Numbered from the stretch's first letter, positions 44,731 through 55,482 are shown. The stretch: 64,000 nucleotides of DNA from Aeromonas salmonicida subsp. salmonicida (GCF_001643305.1 NZ_LSGW01000070.1:1-64000); one strand, 5' to 3'. The notes: a model not told the origin generated them from the sequence alone. Translations and numbers: made by a program.

Positions 44731-46278
44731 TCAGCTGCTGTTCTTCACGAACAGGGTCAGTTCCTGACCCGGCTTGAGATAGTCACTCTTGCCGAGCTGA
44801 TTCCAGCGCATCACATCCATTACAGCAACCTGAAAACGGGCGGCAATGGCGGAGAGAGAGTCACCACGGCGTACCTGATAGACCATGGACTTGTTGCTGC
44901 TCTTGCCCTGCTTGGGCCAGATCACCAGCTTCATGCCGGGTTTCAGGGACGATTTGGCATTGAGACCGTTCCACTTTGCCAGCTCGTCATGATTGACCCC
45001 GTGAGCCTGGCTGATGCTCCAGAGGCTGTCGCCGGAACGCACCTTGTACTGGAGCTTGCCACCGCTGCGCTTGGCGACTTGCTGCGGCTTGTTCTGAACG
45101 GCCGGACTGACAACAGCCTTGCTGCTGCCGGTCGGGATCATCAGGGTCTGGCCACGGCGCAGATTGTTGCCACGCAGGTTGTTGGCCAACTTGAGCTGTT
45201 GCACACTCACCCCGTTATTCTGGGCGATGCGGGAGAGGGTATCGCCACTGGTGACCTGATAGGAGCGGGTGCGGATACGCTCGTTCTGTGGCAGATCGGC
45301 CAGCGCCAGCTCCAGGGTATCGGCATATTCGACCGGTACCAGCAGCCGATAGGGGCCCTGGGGAGAGGTCGACCAGCGGCTCAGGGCCGGGTTGACCTCT
45401 TTCAGCTGAGCCGGACGCAAGCCCGCCAGCTGAGCCGCCACGTTCAAGTCGATCTGGCCTCCGGTATTGACCACCCGCAGCTGCGGTTTGTTGGCCAGTA
45501 CCGGCAGGGTGACATTGTAGTTGTCCGCATTGCGGATCATGTCAGCCATCGCCAGGATCTTGGGGACATACATCCGGGTTTCGCGGGGCAGATCGAGCGA
45601 CCAGTAATCGGTGGGACGACCGGCCTTCTGGTTGCGCACAATGGCGTTGCGCACGCGCCCTTCACCGGCATTGTAGGCAGCCAGAGTTTGCAGCCAGTCG
45701 CCATCAAAGAAGCGGTTCAGGTACTCCAGGTAATCCAGCGCGGCATTGGTGGAGGCCAATACATCACGTCGGCCGTCATACCAGCTGTCCTGGCGCAGAC
45801 CGAAGTTCTTGCCGGTCGCAGGCACGAATTGCCACAGGCCGACCGCATTGCTGCGGGAGCGGGCGTGGGGATCGAACATGCTCTCGATCATGGGAATGGT
45901 AATAAGCTCCATTGGCAGCTCACGCCGTTCGATTTCCTCTACCATCAGATACAGGTAGGGCTCAGCCCGGCTGGCAATGGTCGCCAGATGCTTATCGTTG
46001 CGCAGTAACCAATCACGCTGTTGGCTGACACGGGCATTGTCCTGTGGTTCAAACTGCATATCATCGCTGATACGCACCCACAGGTTATCCGTGTCATCCA
46101 GTGCGTCGATCTGTTCGTCACCGAACAGGAAGCGCGTCGAATGTTTTTTATACGCTTTTTTGTTGACGTGGGGGGACTTGATCGGCTCGATTGCCGTTAG
46201 CGCCCGATCATCCTGATGGCTCAGGTTTTGGCAGCCGCTGAGAAACAGCGCCGCCAATAAGGCCGTTCGTACCTTCAT
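44731..46278 (-). CDS. mltD: Membrane-bound lytic murein transglycosylase D
   Basis: 515 residues. Lipoprotein signal MKVRTALLAALFLSGC. The SLT domain (about 100-260) has catalytic Glu near 128 in PMIESMFDPHARS, plus GLWQFVPATGKNFGL and AYNAGEGRV. Three C-terminal LysM peptidoglycan-binding repeats begin SYQVTSGDTLSRIA, QYKVRSGDSLWSIS and VYQVRRGDSLSAIA. E. coli MltD has two LysM in older annotation; three are clear here. It is convergent with yafD. Confidence 0.94.
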   Translation of the reverse strand: MKVRTALLAALFLSGCQNLSHQDDRALTAIEPIKSPHVNKKAYKKHSTRFLFGDEQIDALDDTDNLWVRISDDMQFEPQDNARVSQQRDWLLRNDKHLATIASRAEPYLYLMVEEIERRELPMELITIPMIESMFDPHARSRSNAVGLWQFVPATGKNFGLRQDSWYDGRRDVLASTNAALDYLEYLNRFFDGDWLQTLAAYNAGEGRVRNAIVRNQKAGRPTDYWSLDLPRETRMYVPKILAMADMIRNADNYNVTLPVLANKPQLRVVNTGGQIDLNVAAQLAGLRPAQLKEVNPALSRWSTSPQGPYRLLVPVEYADTLELALADLPQNERIRTRSYQVTSGDTLSRIAQNNGVSVQQLKLANNLRGNNLRRGQTLMIPTGSSKAVVSPAVQNKPQQVAKRSGGKLQYKVRSGDSLWSISQAHGVNHDELAKWNGLNAKSSLKPGMKLVIWPKQGKSSNKSMVYQVRRGDSLSAIAARFQVAVMDVMRWNQLGKSDYLKPGQELTLFVKNSS

Positions 46279-46347
46279 CTCGCTCAGGTCATCTCTTGAA
46301 AAACAGCTGGCATCATAAGGGGCAATGGCCCCCTGATCAAGGTTCGT

Positions 46348-47112
46348 TCAAAAAACGTCCTTCCAGCTGCGCAGGACGGCGAAGGTATCCTCTGGATTTT
46401 CCAAGCATTTTAAGGCGTATTTTTCAGCAGAAAATTTCACGGAATCCTGCTCGCAACGCAGAAAAACGTTGAAATCGCGCTCATCGCCCAGGCGAGAAGG
46501 GAGACTCGGCAGGCCCTGCTGGCGCAGTTTGCTGATCATGCCGATCCGCTGCTGGATCGCCTTGTTGTCGGGCTCGACTGCGTAGGCGAAGCGCAGGTTG
46601 GAGAGAGTGTATTCGTGGGCACAATAGATGAGGGTGTCGTCGGGCAGGGCCGCGAGCCGCTGCAGCGAGTCATGCATCTGGGCCGGGGTGCCTTCGAACA
46701 GGCGACCGCAACCGCCGGAGAAGAGCGTATCACCGCAAAACAGCATGCCATGGCCGTGATAGGCAATATGGCCATGGGTATGACCGGGCACATGAATGAC
46801 ATCCAGGCTCAAACCATGCCAGTTGATCTGATCCCCGTCATCGAGCCACTGGCCATGGTGATCAGGCATGGGGTCATGTTTGGGACCATACAATCTGGCA
46901 TGGGGGAAATGCTTGAGCAGGGCGGTGACGCCGCCCACATGATCCTGGTGGTGGTGAGTCAGCAAGATGGCATCGAGCTGCAAGTCCAGTGCAGCCAGCC
47001 GATCCAGCACAGGGCCTGCATCGCCCGGGTCGACCACCAAGCAGTGATTTTCGTGTCTGATCAACCAGATGTAATTGTCGGTAAAGGCAGGAACTGTGAT
47101 AACGGTATACAT
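46348..47112 (-). CDS. gloB: Hydroxyacylglutathione hydrolase (glyoxalase II)
   Basis: 254 residues. It hydrolyses S-lactoylglutathione in methylglyoxal detoxification. The metallo-beta-lactamase motif THHHQDHVGG (about 52-61) gives the binuclear metal site, supported by HVPGHTHGHIAYHG (about 110) and GDTLFSGGCGRLFEG. The C-terminal glutathione-binding helices are present. It is divergent from yafS across about 70 bases. Confidence 0.95.
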   Translation of the reverse strand: MYTVITVPAFTDNYIWLIRHENHCLVVDPGDAGPVLDRLAALDLQLDAILLTHHHQDHVGGVTALLKHFPHARLYGPKHDPMPDHHGQWLDDGDQINWHGLSLDVIHVPGHTHGHIAYHGHGMLFCGDTLFSGGCGRLFEGTPAQMHDSLQRLAALPDDTLIYCAHEYTLSNLRFAYAVEPDNKAIQQRIGMISKLRQQGLPSLPSRLGDERDFNVFLRCEQDSVKFSAEKYALKCLENPEDTFAVLRSWKDVF

Positions 47113-47183
47113 GAGTTAGCTTCTCTTTAGGGAGGGTATCTTATATAACTGGATGGCGTTCGCACCCCAAGTTGAGCCCCATT

Positions 47184-47906
47184 ATGCAGTTGGCACGTAC
47201 CGAACAACAAATCGAGGTCCCGACCAGCTGGTCGGCGTTACCCATGGGGGACTGGGTGGCTGCCGAGATCCAGGAGCGGCTCGATAGCTGGTGCCCACAT
47301 CTGTTTGGCTATCATCTGCTTAAAGTGGGCGCCCTGAGCGCCGAGCTCTCTTGCGGTTGCTCTTCCATTCGTCACCAGATAGGGGTGGCGACCAGTGGCC
47401 GCTTGCTGGATATCAAGGGCGATCCGCTGGCCTTGCCGGTACGCACCGGCAGTGTGGATGCCTGTCTGCTTGCCCATTGCCTCGACTTCTCGCCCGATCC
47501 CCACCAGGTACTGCGTGAAGCAGAGCGGGTGCTGACCGACGATGGCTGGCTCATCGTCAGCGGCTATAACCCGCTCAGTCTGGTCGGTATTGGTCATTGT
47601 CTGCCTTTCCTGCGCCAACGTCTGCCCTGGTCGGCACGAATGTTCACCCCGGCACGGGTCACCGACTGGTTGCAACTGCTCGGTTGTGAGGTGATGTTTG
47701 ACGAACGCTTCGGCTATTCGTTCATGGGCAAACAGAGCCGGATCGGCTGGTGGCGGGAGAGTGTGGGGCGGGATTACTGCAGGCCGTTTGCATCCGTCTA
47801 TGTAATAGCGGCGCGCAAACGGCGTTTTCCGCTCATCCCGGTGCGTCGTCGCTGGCGTTTGCCTGAGTCGATAGCGGCACCGGGCATGGCACGTCAGGGC
47901 TGGTAG
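47184..47906 (+). CDS. yafS: YafS-type SAM-dependent methyltransferase
   Basis: 240 residues from the ATG at 47184; a TTG at 47172 is also possible. The methyltransferase fold is degenerate at motif I but has [38 protein letters not shown] (in pieces), typical of type 11 methyltransferases, and [14 protein letters not shown]. The substrate is unknown. It lies between gloB and rnhA as in E. coli. Its 3' end overlaps the convergent rnhA by 13 bases. Confidence 0.85.
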   Translation: MQLARTEQQIEVPTSWSALPMGDWVAAEIQERLDSWCPHLFGYHLLKVGALSAELSCGCSSIRHQIGVATSGRLLDIKGDPLALPVRTGSVDACLLAHCLDFSPDPHQVLREAERVLTDDGWLIVSGYNPLSLVGIGHCLPFLRQRLPWSARMFTPARVTDWLQLLGCEVMFDERFGYSFMGKQSRIGWWRESVGRDYCRPFASVYVIAARKRRFPLIPVRRRWRLPESIAAPGMARQGW

Positions 47907-48358
47907 CCGGTATCTTCGGCGAGTTCTTTGCCGCTGGCGGCATCGCGCGCCAGTTCATCGCAGCGTTCGTTCTCGGGGTGACCCGAGTGCCCCTTTACCC
48001 AGAGCCACTCGATCTGATGGCGGGCCACTTCGGCATCCAGCTCTTTCCAGAGATCGACGTTCTTGACCGGCTGACGATTTGAGGTCATCCACCCCTTCTT
48101 CTTCCAGCCGATGATCCATTGGGTGATCCCCTGGCGCACATACTGGCTGTCGGTGGTAAGCCGTACCTGGCAGGCGGCATTGAGGGTACGCAGCCCCATG
48201 ATGGCGGCCATCAGCTCCATCCGGTTATTGGTGGTCAACCGAAAACCGCCGGAAATCTCCTTGCGGTGATCGCCATAGACCAGGACGGCGCCATAGCCAC
48301 CCGGGCCGGGATTACCGAGGCAGGAACCATCCGTGTATAAATCAATGTGTTTTAACAT
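47894..48358 (-). CDS. rnhA: Ribonuclease HI
   Basis: 154 residues (E. coli 155). It cleaves RNA in RNA-DNA hybrids. Catalytic acidic residues are visible in [12 protein letters not shown] (Asp), NRMELMAAI (Glu), LTTDSQYV (Asp) and [12 protein letters not shown] (Asp), and the basic protrusion [14 protein letters not shown] is present. The start at 48358 fits the family; the frame continues open upstream but lies antisense to dnaQ. It is divergent from dnaQ as in E. coli. Confidence 0.96.
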   Translation of the reverse strand: MLKHIDLYTDGSCLGNPGPGGYGAVLVYGDHRKEISGGFRLTTNNRMELMAAIMGLRTLNAACQVRLTTDSQYVRQGITQWIIGWKKKGWMTSNRQPVKNVDLWKELDAEVARHQIEWLWVKGHSGHPENERCDELARDAASGKELAEDTGYQP

Positions 48359-48433
48359 GAGCAATCGATCTTTTTTAGCGTGAGTCTTGGGGTAAACTAG
48401 CGGGTAAGGCCGAAGTTTGACATAGATTGGATC

Positions 48434-49168
48434 ATGAACACACCCCAACTGAATCGCCAGATCATTCTGGATACTGAAACCACAGGTATGAACACAGCAG
48501 GTGGCCCCATCTATCTGGGACACCGCATCATCGAGATTGGCTGTGTGGAGGTGATCAACCGCAAGCTGACCGGTAATCACTACCACGTCTATATCAAGCC
48601 GGATCGGCTGGTGGATCCCGAGGCCATCCAGGTGCATGGCATCACGGATGTCTTCCTGGCGGACAAGCCCTCGTTCAGTCAGATCGCCAACGATTTCATC
48701 GACTTCATTCGTGGCGCCGAGCTTATCGCCCACAACGCCCCCTTTGACGTGAGCTTCATGGACTATGAGTTTGGCAAGCTCGGGCTCAACTTCAAAACCA
48801 GGGATATCTGCAGCATCACGGATACCCTGGCAATCGCGCGGGATCTTTTCCCGGGCAAGCGTAACAACCTGGATGTGCTGTGCGATCGCTACGGCATAGA
48901 CAACTCTCACCGCACCCTGCACGGCGCCTTGCTCGATGCGGAGATCTTGGCTGACGTTTACCTGCTGATGACGGGTGGCCAGACCAAGTTGAACCTGGCC
49001 ACCGAAAGCAGCGAAAGCGAGCGTAATCAGGACACCAGCATTCGTCGACTGGAGAGCAATCGTCCGCCGCTCAAGGTAGTGCGCGCCGGCGCCGATATCG
49101 AAGCGGTGCACGAGGCCAGGTTAGACCTGGTCCAGAAGAAGGGAGGTGCCTGCCTGTGGCGGCAATGA
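48434..49168 (+). CDS. dnaQ: DNA polymerase III epsilon subunit
   Basis: 244 residues. The 3'-5' proofreading exonuclease. Exo [10 protein letters not shown] (Asp13, Glu15), Exo [16 protein letters not shown] and Exo [17 protein letters not shown] are intact, followed by a C-terminal tail that binds the alpha subunit. Its last codons overlap the start of the TIGR03503-type gene. Confidence 0.96.
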   Translation: MNTPQLNRQIILDTETTGMNTAGGPIYLGHRIIEIGCVEVINRKLTGNHYHVYIKPDRLVDPEAIQVHGITDVFLADKPSFSQIANDFIDFIRGAELIAHNAPFDVSFMDYEFGKLGLNFKTRDICSITDTLAIARDLFPGKRNNLDVLCDRYGIDNSHRTLHGALLDAEILADVYLLMTGGQTKLNLATESSESERNQDTSIRRLESNRPPLKVVRAGADIEAVHEARLDLVQKKGGACLWRQ

Positions 49169-50421
49169 GCAAGCTATGGAGTGGCCTGCTGCTGTTGACC
49201 TCATTGACGGTCACGGCCAACGAGGTGTTTGCCCCCTCTGACATTCCACTGCTCGATAATCGCTTTCGCATCGATTATGGCGTGAAGGAGATTACCTTCA
49301 TCGTCACGCGCAAGCCGGGCACCTCCTCCGTGATCCTGGTGCGACCCGATGGCAGCAAGCTCTATGTCGGCAAGGTCACACCACCCGAGGTGGGCTGGTT
49401 GGCGCTCAAGGACCATGATCTCATCACCATTCGAGATCCCATGCCGGGTCCTTGGCAGGCCATCGGCGAGGTAGACCCTGACAATCGGGTGCGGATCCTG
49501 TCGAACATCAAGCTTGAAACCGAGCAGTTGCCGACCCAGCTCTATCAAGGGGAGGTGATCAAACTCAAATCCTGGCTGTTGATTGACGATGCGCCGCCCA
49601 AAGACGGGTATTACCTCACGGATCTCGGAATGACGGTGAAGTTGCAGCGTTTCAACGATGATACCCAGCAGGGTGAGCCCATTCTGGATGAAGTGCTTGG
49701 CCACTACCTTGATGATGGCAAGGGGCTCGACGAGGTGCCGGGAGATGGCGTCATGACCGCCGAGGCTCTGCTCGATGTTCCGGCCGGCAAGTATCGGGCT
49801 TTGTACAGCACCGGCAATCAGGTCTTCTCCCGGGCCAGGTCTCAGGATGTCCTTGTCTATCCGCTCCCCGTCAACTTCACCTTGACGCCCCCGTCACAAG
49901 AGGTCGGTGCCCGGCTCTCTTTTTTGATCGACGGCGATGAGCTGGATCCCGCCTCCGTGGTCGTCAAAGGCAAGGCGATGAACACGACCAATGAGAGTCT
50001 GCCTTTCAGTGCTGTGGCAACCGGGTTCAAAGTCGAAGTGGATCTGTCGGCGCTCAAGGCGGTTGGTCAGTATGAGGTGAGTGCGACTCTGTTTGGGACA
50101 ACCCGGTTGGGCCGCGAGATCCAGGTCATACTGCCGGTCAAATCGTTCAATATTTTCCCCGTGCAGGCGGCCCCCCCTCCGGTTACACCTGTGGCATCGG
50201 TTGCGGTACCGACCCAGGTCAAATTTGAGGAGAAAGAGAGCAGCGGCTGGTTGATATGGTTGCTAGGCGGGGCTGGGATACTGGTTGTCCTGCTCAGCGG
50301 GGTGGGATTCATCTTGCTGCAAAAGCGCCGTGCGATGAAGAAAGCGATGGCCGCGCACAAGGCCGAAAGCGAAGGGGCCAAACCCGAGGCCAAGCTGGAC
50401 CTGAACTTGCCCGAACAGTAA
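49156..50421 (+). CDS. TIGR03503-type exported protein with C-terminal membrane anchor
   Basis: 421 residues. A signal peptide (LWSGLLLLTSLTVTANE), Ig-like beta-rich extracytoplasmic part, a proline-rich linker (about 338-350, PPPVTPVASVAVPT) and one membrane helix (about 360-382) before a charged cytoplasmic tail. The family is known beside dnaQ in vibrios and shewanellae; its function is unknown. The GTG at 49156 has GGGAGG nine bases upstream; the ATG at 49165 forms ATGA with the dnaQ stop. Both are plausible. Confidence 0.78.
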   Translation: MAAMSKLWSGLLLLTSLTVTANEVFAPSDIPLLDNRFRIDYGVKEITFIVTRKPGTSSVILVRPDGSKLYVGKVTPPEVGWLALKDHDLITIRDPMPGPWQAIGEVDPDNRVRILSNIKLETEQLPTQLYQGEVIKLKSWLLIDDAPPKDGYYLTDLGMTVKLQRFNDDTQQGEPILDEVLGHYLDDGKGLDEVPGDGVMTAEALLDVPAGKYRALYSTGNQVFSRARSQDVLVYPLPVNFTLTPPSQEVGARLSFLIDGDELDPASVVVKGKAMNTTNESLPFSAVATGFKVEVDLSALKAVGQYEVSATLFGTTRLGREIQVILPVKSFNIFPVQAAPPPVTPVASVAVPTQVKFEEKESSGWLIWLLGGAGILVVLLSGVGFILLQKRRAMKKAMAAHKAESEGAKPEAKLDLNLPEQ

Positions 50422-50437
50422 CGAACAGGCCTTCACT

Positions 50438-50467
50438 AAAAAGCCGCCTGTTGAGGCGGCTTTTTTA
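50438..50467. terminator. Bidirectional terminator
   Basis: AAAAAGCCGCC-TGTTGA-GGCGGCTTTTTT, between convergent TIGR03503-type and HD-GYP genes. Confidence 0.93.
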
Positions 50468-50500
50468 TATGCGGCAGTTGGTGCACGGGTGTGAAAGGGG

Positions 50501-52021
50501 TCAATGATCCCCGACGTAGATATCCTTGTGCTGATCGCGGATCTCGAGGAACTTGTCCAGATTGGCCAGCATCAACTCCACCAGTTGGGGATCGAAGTGC
50601 TGTCCCTTCTCTTCTTCTATCAGCGCCAGTACCTTGTCCAGCGGCCACGCCTTCTTGTAGCAGCGATCCGACCCGAGAGCATCAAACACGTCGGCCAGCG
50701 CCACGACTCGTCCCTCCAACGGAATGTCATCTCCCTTGAGACCACGGGGATAACCACTGCCATTCCACTTTTCGTGGTGGTTACCGGCTATGGTGGCACC
50801 TATCTGGAACAGGGCCAGGTCGCTGCCGGAGAGCATGTCCTGCCCCAGTTGGGCATGGGTTTTCATGATCTCCCACTCTTCCGGGGTCAGTTTGCCTGGC
50901 TTGTGCAAGATCGCATCCGGGACCCCGACCTTGCCGATATCGTGCAGGGGAGAGGCGCGCTTGATGAGCTCGCTCTGCTCCTCGCTAATGCCAAGCAGCT
51001 GGCAGAGCAGCTCAGTGTAGAGGGCAACCCGCTTGACGTGCAGGCCGGACTCCTTGGAGCGGGTTTCCACCAGCTCGCCGATGCGATAGATGATCTCGCG
51101 CTGGTTATCTGCAATCACCTCATTGAGCCGGATGTTCTCCAGCGCCACTATGATGTTTTCGGTAAACAGACTCAGCAACCCCATGTCCATCTGGCTGAGC
51201 TGACGGGTGGTTTCGATGTGAAACAACAGGTGATGGCGGGGGTTCTGACAGTAGAGCACCATCTGGTTGCCATCATAGACGTTGGCACGATTGGTCATGG
51301 CCTGACGCAAAATAGCAGGAGCATCGACAAGTCGCACGGACGGGTGGCCGGGCAGCAGAGGCTCCAGGATCTGATCCCTCACCTCATAGGCAAGCTGCTT
51401 CACGTCATAGATCTGGGACTCTTCCAGATTGAGCAGAGCGCTGAGCTGTTCCTGCGCGCCCTCGACAAACTGGCGTAGCGCCCGTTTTTCGAAGATCCCC
51501 TTGGAAGCCTCAATGACCTTTTCCAGTCCCTGGCGATTGCTCTCCAGGGTGCGAATATCGCGGTACGAACGCAGGCTGGCCCGCAGCAGGGTGCGCAGCT
51601 TCTGGGAGGTGAGCTCTGTCTTGTCCTTGTAATCGTTGATGTCGTAGTTGGTGACCACATCATCTTCCGGCGCTTGCCCCGGTTGCCCGGTTCGCAGCAC
51701 GATGCGCACCATTTTGTTTTGCAGATCTTCGCGCACGAATTTGACCACATCGAGACCGGCGTGATCGACTTCCATGACCACGTCGAGCAGCAACAAAGCT
51801 ACGTCCGGGGTCTTGGCGAGCAACTCCTTGGCCTTGGCTGCTGAATAAGCATGCAAAAATTCAATGGGTTTGTTATCGAATTCAAACTTGCTCAGGGTGA
51901 TCTTGGTGATGCGATGCACTTCGGGCTCATCATCCACAATCATCACCTTCCATCCAGCTTGCTGCTGTTCCTGAAGGGGCAGATCGTCATCGTCAATAAT
52001 CAGGATTTGGTCATCCATCAT
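50501..52021 (-). CDS. Response regulator with DUF3369 and HD-GYP domains
   Basis: 506 residues. A receiver domain (about 22-150, phospho-Asp near 80 in LLLLDVVME) leads into a DUF3369 sensor-like region (about 165-310) and an HD-GYP cyclic-di-GMP phosphodiesterase (about 315-490) with HDIGK near 358 and a complete GYP motif in WNGSGYPRGL. An N-terminal stretch (MDDQILIIDDDDLP) looks like a receiver start but is only about 20 residues. ATG 52021 or 52018. No partner kinase adjoins it. Confidence 0.92.
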   Translation of the reverse strand: MMDDQILIIDDDDLPLQEQQQAGWKVMIVDDEPEVHRITKITLSKFEFDNKPIEFLHAYSAAKAKELLAKTPDVALLLLDVVMEVDHAGLDVVKFVREDLQNKMVRIVLRTGQPGQAPEDDVVTNYDINDYKDKTELTSQKLRTLLRASLRSYRDIRTLESNRQGLEKVIEASKGIFEKRALRQFVEGAQEQLSALLNLEESQIYDVKQLAYEVRDQILEPLLPGHPSVRLVDAPAILRQAMTNRANVYDGNQMVLYCQNPRHHLLFHIETTRQLSQMDMGLLSLFTENIIVALENIRLNEVIADNQREIIYRIGELVETRSKESGLHVKRVALYTELLCQLLGISEEQSELIKRASPLHDIGKVGVPDAILHKPGKLTPEEWEIMKTHAQLGQDMLSGSDLALFQIGATIAGNHHEKWNGSGYPRGLKGDDIPLEGRVVALADVFDALGSDRCYKKAWPLDKVLALIEEEKGQHFDPQLVELMLANLDKFLEIRDQHKDIYVGDH

Positions 52022-52138
52022 GCAATCCTGTTTGGGATCCTGTGCTTACATTAACTGCTTCACTAAGGATAGGAAACTTATTGAGAAATAAAATTTGATC
52101 TGTGAAATCTCTTTGTTGTCATCGTGATCCAGGTCCAT

Positions 52139-52166
52139 AAAAAACGCCTCCACATGGGAGGCGTCA
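52139..52166 (-). terminator. Terminator after fadE
   Basis: On the minus strand GACGCCTCC-CATGT-GGAGGCGTTTTTT, about 20 bases after the fadE stop. Confidence 0.88.
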
Positions 52167-52183
52167 GGTTCGTTTTCTGCGTA

Positions 52184-54640
52184 TCAGGCTGCTCTGTGAT
52201 AGGCCGATGGTTCGAACAGGGTCTTGTTGGCAACCAGGTCGATGGGGTCGAAATCATCGACGTTGATGGTTCGCAGGCGGCTCTCTTCGGCCCGGCGCAG
52301 CAAGTCGGCCTCATTCTGGTTGAGCACACCGAGCGCCAGACCCGCATCCGCTACCTTGTCCAGTTGCATAAACAGACGCTTGATACCGTCAGCTTTGCAT
52401 ACTTTGTCAAACAGCGGTTCGGCCGCCAGCACATCATCCAGCGCCTGTTCCAGCAAGCCGAAGGGGTTACCCTCTTCGCGGGTCAGGTATTGACCCTGTG
52501 CCAGTCGGCTGCGAGTCTCGCTCGGCGTTTGCAGCAGGCGGGCTACTTGCTGGTCCAGCTTGTCGCTCGGGCGCTTCATGTCACGGCCAAGGGGCAGCAC
52601 TATGACGCGCAGCGCAAGGCCAATCCAGCGGTTCGGGAAGTTGCGCAACAGCTCGTCGATCGCCTCTTGCGCCTTGAACATGGCATCTTGCAGTGCCCAG
52701 TGCAGCAGTGGCAGATCCGCCTGCTGACGACCCTCATCCTGATAGCGCTTGAGGGCACTTGAGGCGAGGTAGAGCTGACTCAACACGTCGCCCAGGCGAG
52801 CGGAGACACGCTCCTTGCGCTTGAGCTCGCCGCCCAAGGTGCCCATGGCCATGTCTGACAGGAAGGCCAGGTTGGCCGAGAGGCGGGAGAGCTGCTGGTA
52901 ATAGCCCTTGGTCTGATCCTTGTAAGGGGCTGCGGCGAAGCGAGCACCGGTCAAGCCCAGCCAGAAACTGCGCACCAGGTTGCTGATGGCAAAACCGACG
53001 TGGCTGAACATGGCCTTGTCGAAATCCTTCAGCGCTTGTTCCTTGTCCGGATGGCTGGCTGCCAGCATCTCCGGCAGGACATAGGGGTGGCAGCGGATGG
53101 CGCCCTGACCGTAGATGATCATGCTGCGGGTCAGGATGTTGGCCCCTTCTACTGTCACTGCGATCGGGGCTCCCTGATAGCCACGAGCCAGATAGTTGTT
53201 CGGGCCCATGCAGATGGCCTTGCCACCGTGGATGTCCATGGCATCTATGATGCACTTCTGGGCACGGTCGGTGAGGTGGTATTTGACGATGGCGGAGATG
53301 ACCGAGGGTTTTTCCCCCAGATCGATACCGGTCACTGTCAGGTTGGCGGCAGCGCCCATTATGTAGGCGTTGCCACCGAGACGGGCCAGTGGCTCTTCAA
53401 TGCCTTCCATCTTGCCGATGGGCAGCTTGAACTGGCGGCGGATGCGGCTGTAGGCGCCGGTCGCCAGGGCCAGCATCTTGACGCCGCCCGTGCTGTTGGA
53501 GGGCAACGTGATACCGCGGCCAACCGAGAGGCATTCGACCAGCATGCGCCAGCCCTGACCGGCCATGGCCGGGCCACCTATGATGAAGTCGAGCGGTACA
53601 AACACATTGTCGCCACGGGTCGGACCATTCTGGAACGGCACGTTGAGCGGGAAGTGACGACGGCCTATCTCGACCCCTTTGATGTGGGTCGGGATCAGGG
53701 CACAGGTGATGCCCAGCTCCTCTTCGTCACCCAGCAGGTGATCCGGGTCGCGCAGCTTGAAGGCCAGACCCAGCACGGTAGCAATAGGGGCGAGCGTGAT
53801 GTAGCGCTTGTTCCAGGTCAGGCGCATGCCAAGCACCTCTTCCCCTTCCCATTCACCCTTGCAGATAATGCCGAAGTCGGGAATGGAGCCGGCGTCGGAA
53901 CCCGCTTCCGGGCTGGTCAGGGCGAAGCAGGGGATCTCTTTGCCTACCGCCAGGCGGGGCAGGTAGTGGTCTTTCTGCTCATCGGTGCCGTAGTGTTGCA
54001 GCAGTTCACCCGGGCCAAGGGAGTTGGGGACGCCTACTGTGGAGGCCAGCACGGCGCTGGCGCCACACAGTTTTTGCAGCACACAGGACTGGGCATAGGC
54101 GGAGAATTCCAGACCACCGTATTTCTTCTTGATGATCATGGCGAAGAACTTGTTGTCCTTCAGGTATTGCCACACCTCGGGGGAGAGATCGGCCCGCTCG
54201 TGAGTCACTTCCCAGTCGTTGACCATGCGGCAGACGTTTTCAACCGGGCCATCCATGAAGGCTTGCTCTTCGGTTGATAGAACGCTGACCGGGATGGCGT
54301 GCAGCTTCTTCCAGTTCGGGTTGCCGGCGAACAGGTCCGCTTCCCACCAGGTGGTCCCGGCTTCGATGGCTTCCTTCTCGGTGCGGGACATCTCCGGCAT
54401 GATCGACTTGTAGATCTTGAACAGCGGCTTGGTCAGCTGATTGCGGCGAAAATCCACCAGGTTGAGGGGGATGGCAACCATGGCGAACAGTGCCCACACC
54501 AGCAGGGGGACATTGCCATAGAGGGTGCCAGCGACCAGGGCGGCGGCCGTGGCAAGCGTGGATGTGAACAGAGACGCCCGGCGATAAGCCATGGCGCCGA
54601 TCACCAGGATCACCCCGAGCAGAGTGAGGGTCGTCGTCAT
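52184..54640 (-). CDS. fadE: Acyl-CoA dehydrogenase FadE
   Basis: 818 residues (E. coli 814). It performs the first oxidation of fatty-acid beta-oxidation. The start at 54640 has AAGGAGCG upstream and gives a membrane-associated N-terminus ([20 protein letters not shown] and a second helix). The acyl-CoA dehydrogenase core has [18 protein letters not shown] (FAD/substrate loop) and [25 protein letters not shown]. The C-terminal DUF1974 region is present. A FadR-type operator is upstream. The order fadE / gmhA-yafJ matches E. coli. Confidence 0.95.
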   Translation of the reverse strand: MTTTLTLLGVILVIGAMAYRRASLFTSTLATAAALVAGTLYGNVPLLVWALFAMVAIPLNLVDFRRNQLTKPLFKIYKSIMPEMSRTEKEAIEAGTTWWEADLFAGNPNWKKLHAIPVSVLSTEEQAFMDGPVENVCRMVNDWEVTHERADLSPEVWQYLKDNKFFAMIIKKKYGGLEFSAYAQSCVLQKLCGASAVLASTVGVPNSLGPGELLQHYGTDEQKDHYLPRLAVGKEIPCFALTSPEAGSDAGSIPDFGIICKGEWEGEEVLGMRLTWNKRYITLAPIATVLGLAFKLRDPDHLLGDEEELGITCALIPTHIKGVEIGRRHFPLNVPFQNGPTRGDNVFVPLDFIIGGPAMAGQGWRMLVECLSVGRGITLPSNSTGGVKMLALATGAYSRIRRQFKLPIGKMEGIEEPLARLGGNAYIMGAAANLTVTGIDLGEKPSVISAIVKYHLTDRAQKCIIDAMDIHGGKAICMGPNNYLARGYQGAPIAVTVEGANILTRSMIIYGQGAIRCHPYVLPEMLAASHPDKEQALKDFDKAMFSHVGFAISNLVRSFWLGLTGARFAAAPYKDQTKGYYQQLSRLSANLAFLSDMAMGTLGGELKRKERVSARLGDVLSQLYLASSALKRYQDEGRQQADLPLLHWALQDAMFKAQEAIDELLRNFPNRWIGLALRVIVLPLGRDMKRPSDKLDQQVARLLQTPSETRSRLAQGQYLTREEGNPFGLLEQALDDVLAAEPLFDKVCKADGIKRLFMQLDKVADAGLALGVLNQNEADLLRRAEESRLRTINVDDFDPIDLVANKTLFEPSAYHRAA

Positions 54641-54694
54641 TTTTCGCTCCTTGCATGAGTTGCCGAAGTTGGCTAAGCAGTAGATTAACTGATC

Positions 54695-54711
54695 CAGAGG
54701 TCTGACCTGTT
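54695..54711. promoter_or_regulatory. FadR-type operator of fadE
   Basis: CAGAGGTCTGACCTGTT contains the FadR core GGTCNGACC with the flanking TGTT arm, about 60 bp upstream of the fadE start. FadR repression of fadE, released by long-chain acyl-CoA, is the known pattern in E. coli. Confidence 0.7.
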
Positions 54712-54886
54712 GGACATGGCCCCTGTTGTAATTCATACGCACAAACTTATCAAGCTGTTTACAAGCTCGTTACCTTCACGCTGTGAGCGGCATAACGTCC
54801 TGCAGGCGGCATCTTGGCTGGCTGGGGGGCGACGATTGGATTGGCTTGTGCGACAATGACGCCGCCCACATTTTGGAAGAGACATC

Positions 54887-55465
54887 ATGTACCAAGAACT
54901 GATCCGCAATGAATTGACCGAAGCTGCTGGCGTGCTCCAGGCGTTCCTGGCAGATGAGCAGAATCTGAAGAACATAGAGGCAGCCGCCAAACTGCTGGCA
55001 GACTCCTTTAAACAGGAAGGCAAGGTGCTCTCCTGTGGCAATGGTGGCTCCCACTGTGATGCCATGCATTTTGCCGAAGAGCTGACTGGCCGTTATCGCG
55101 AGAACCGTCCAGGCTATGCCGGTATTGCCATTTCCGATCCCAGCCACCTCTCCTGCGTCTCCAACGACTTTGGCTACGACTATGTGTTCTCCCGTTATGT
55201 GGAAGCGGTCGGCCGTCGCGGTGACGTCTTGCTCGGCATTTCCACCAGTGGCAACTCGGGCAACATCCTCAAGGCCATCGAAGCCGCCCATGCCAAGGGC
55301 ATGAAGGTGATAGCGCTGACCGGCAAGGATGGTGGCAAGATGGCGGGTCTGGCCGACGTCGAGATCCGGGTGCCGCACTTTGGTTATGCCGACCGCATTC
55401 AGGAAGTGCACATCAAGGTGATTCATATCCTGATCCAGTTGGTCGAAAAAGAGATGGCCAAGTAA
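54887..55465 (+). CDS. gmhA: Sedoheptulose-7-phosphate isomerase
   Basis: 192 residues, as in E. coli. First step of ADP-heptose synthesis for the LPS core. An SIS-fold protein: [19 protein letters not shown] (about 49-67, with the catalytic Glu), [16 protein letters not shown] (about 119-134) and [14 protein letters not shown] with the metal/catalytic His. Start ATG with GGAAGAG upstream. It is divergent from fadE and followed 17 bases later by yafJ. Confidence 0.96.
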   Translation: MYQELIRNELTEAAGVLQAFLADEQNLKNIEAAAKLLADSFKQEGKVLSCGNGGSHCDAMHFAEELTGRYRENRPGYAGIAISDPSHLSCVSNDFGYDYVFSRYVEAVGRRGDVLLGISTSGNSGNILKAIEAAHAKGMKVIALTGKDGGKMAGLADVEIRVPHFGYADRIQEVHIKVIHILIQLVEKEMAK

Positions 55466-55482
55466 TAAGGAGTCCGCTGGTT

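Noticed and set aside
48359..49111. N-terminal extension of the rnhA frame
   Set aside because: It lies antisense to dnaQ, and RNase HI homologues start at the ATG at 48358.
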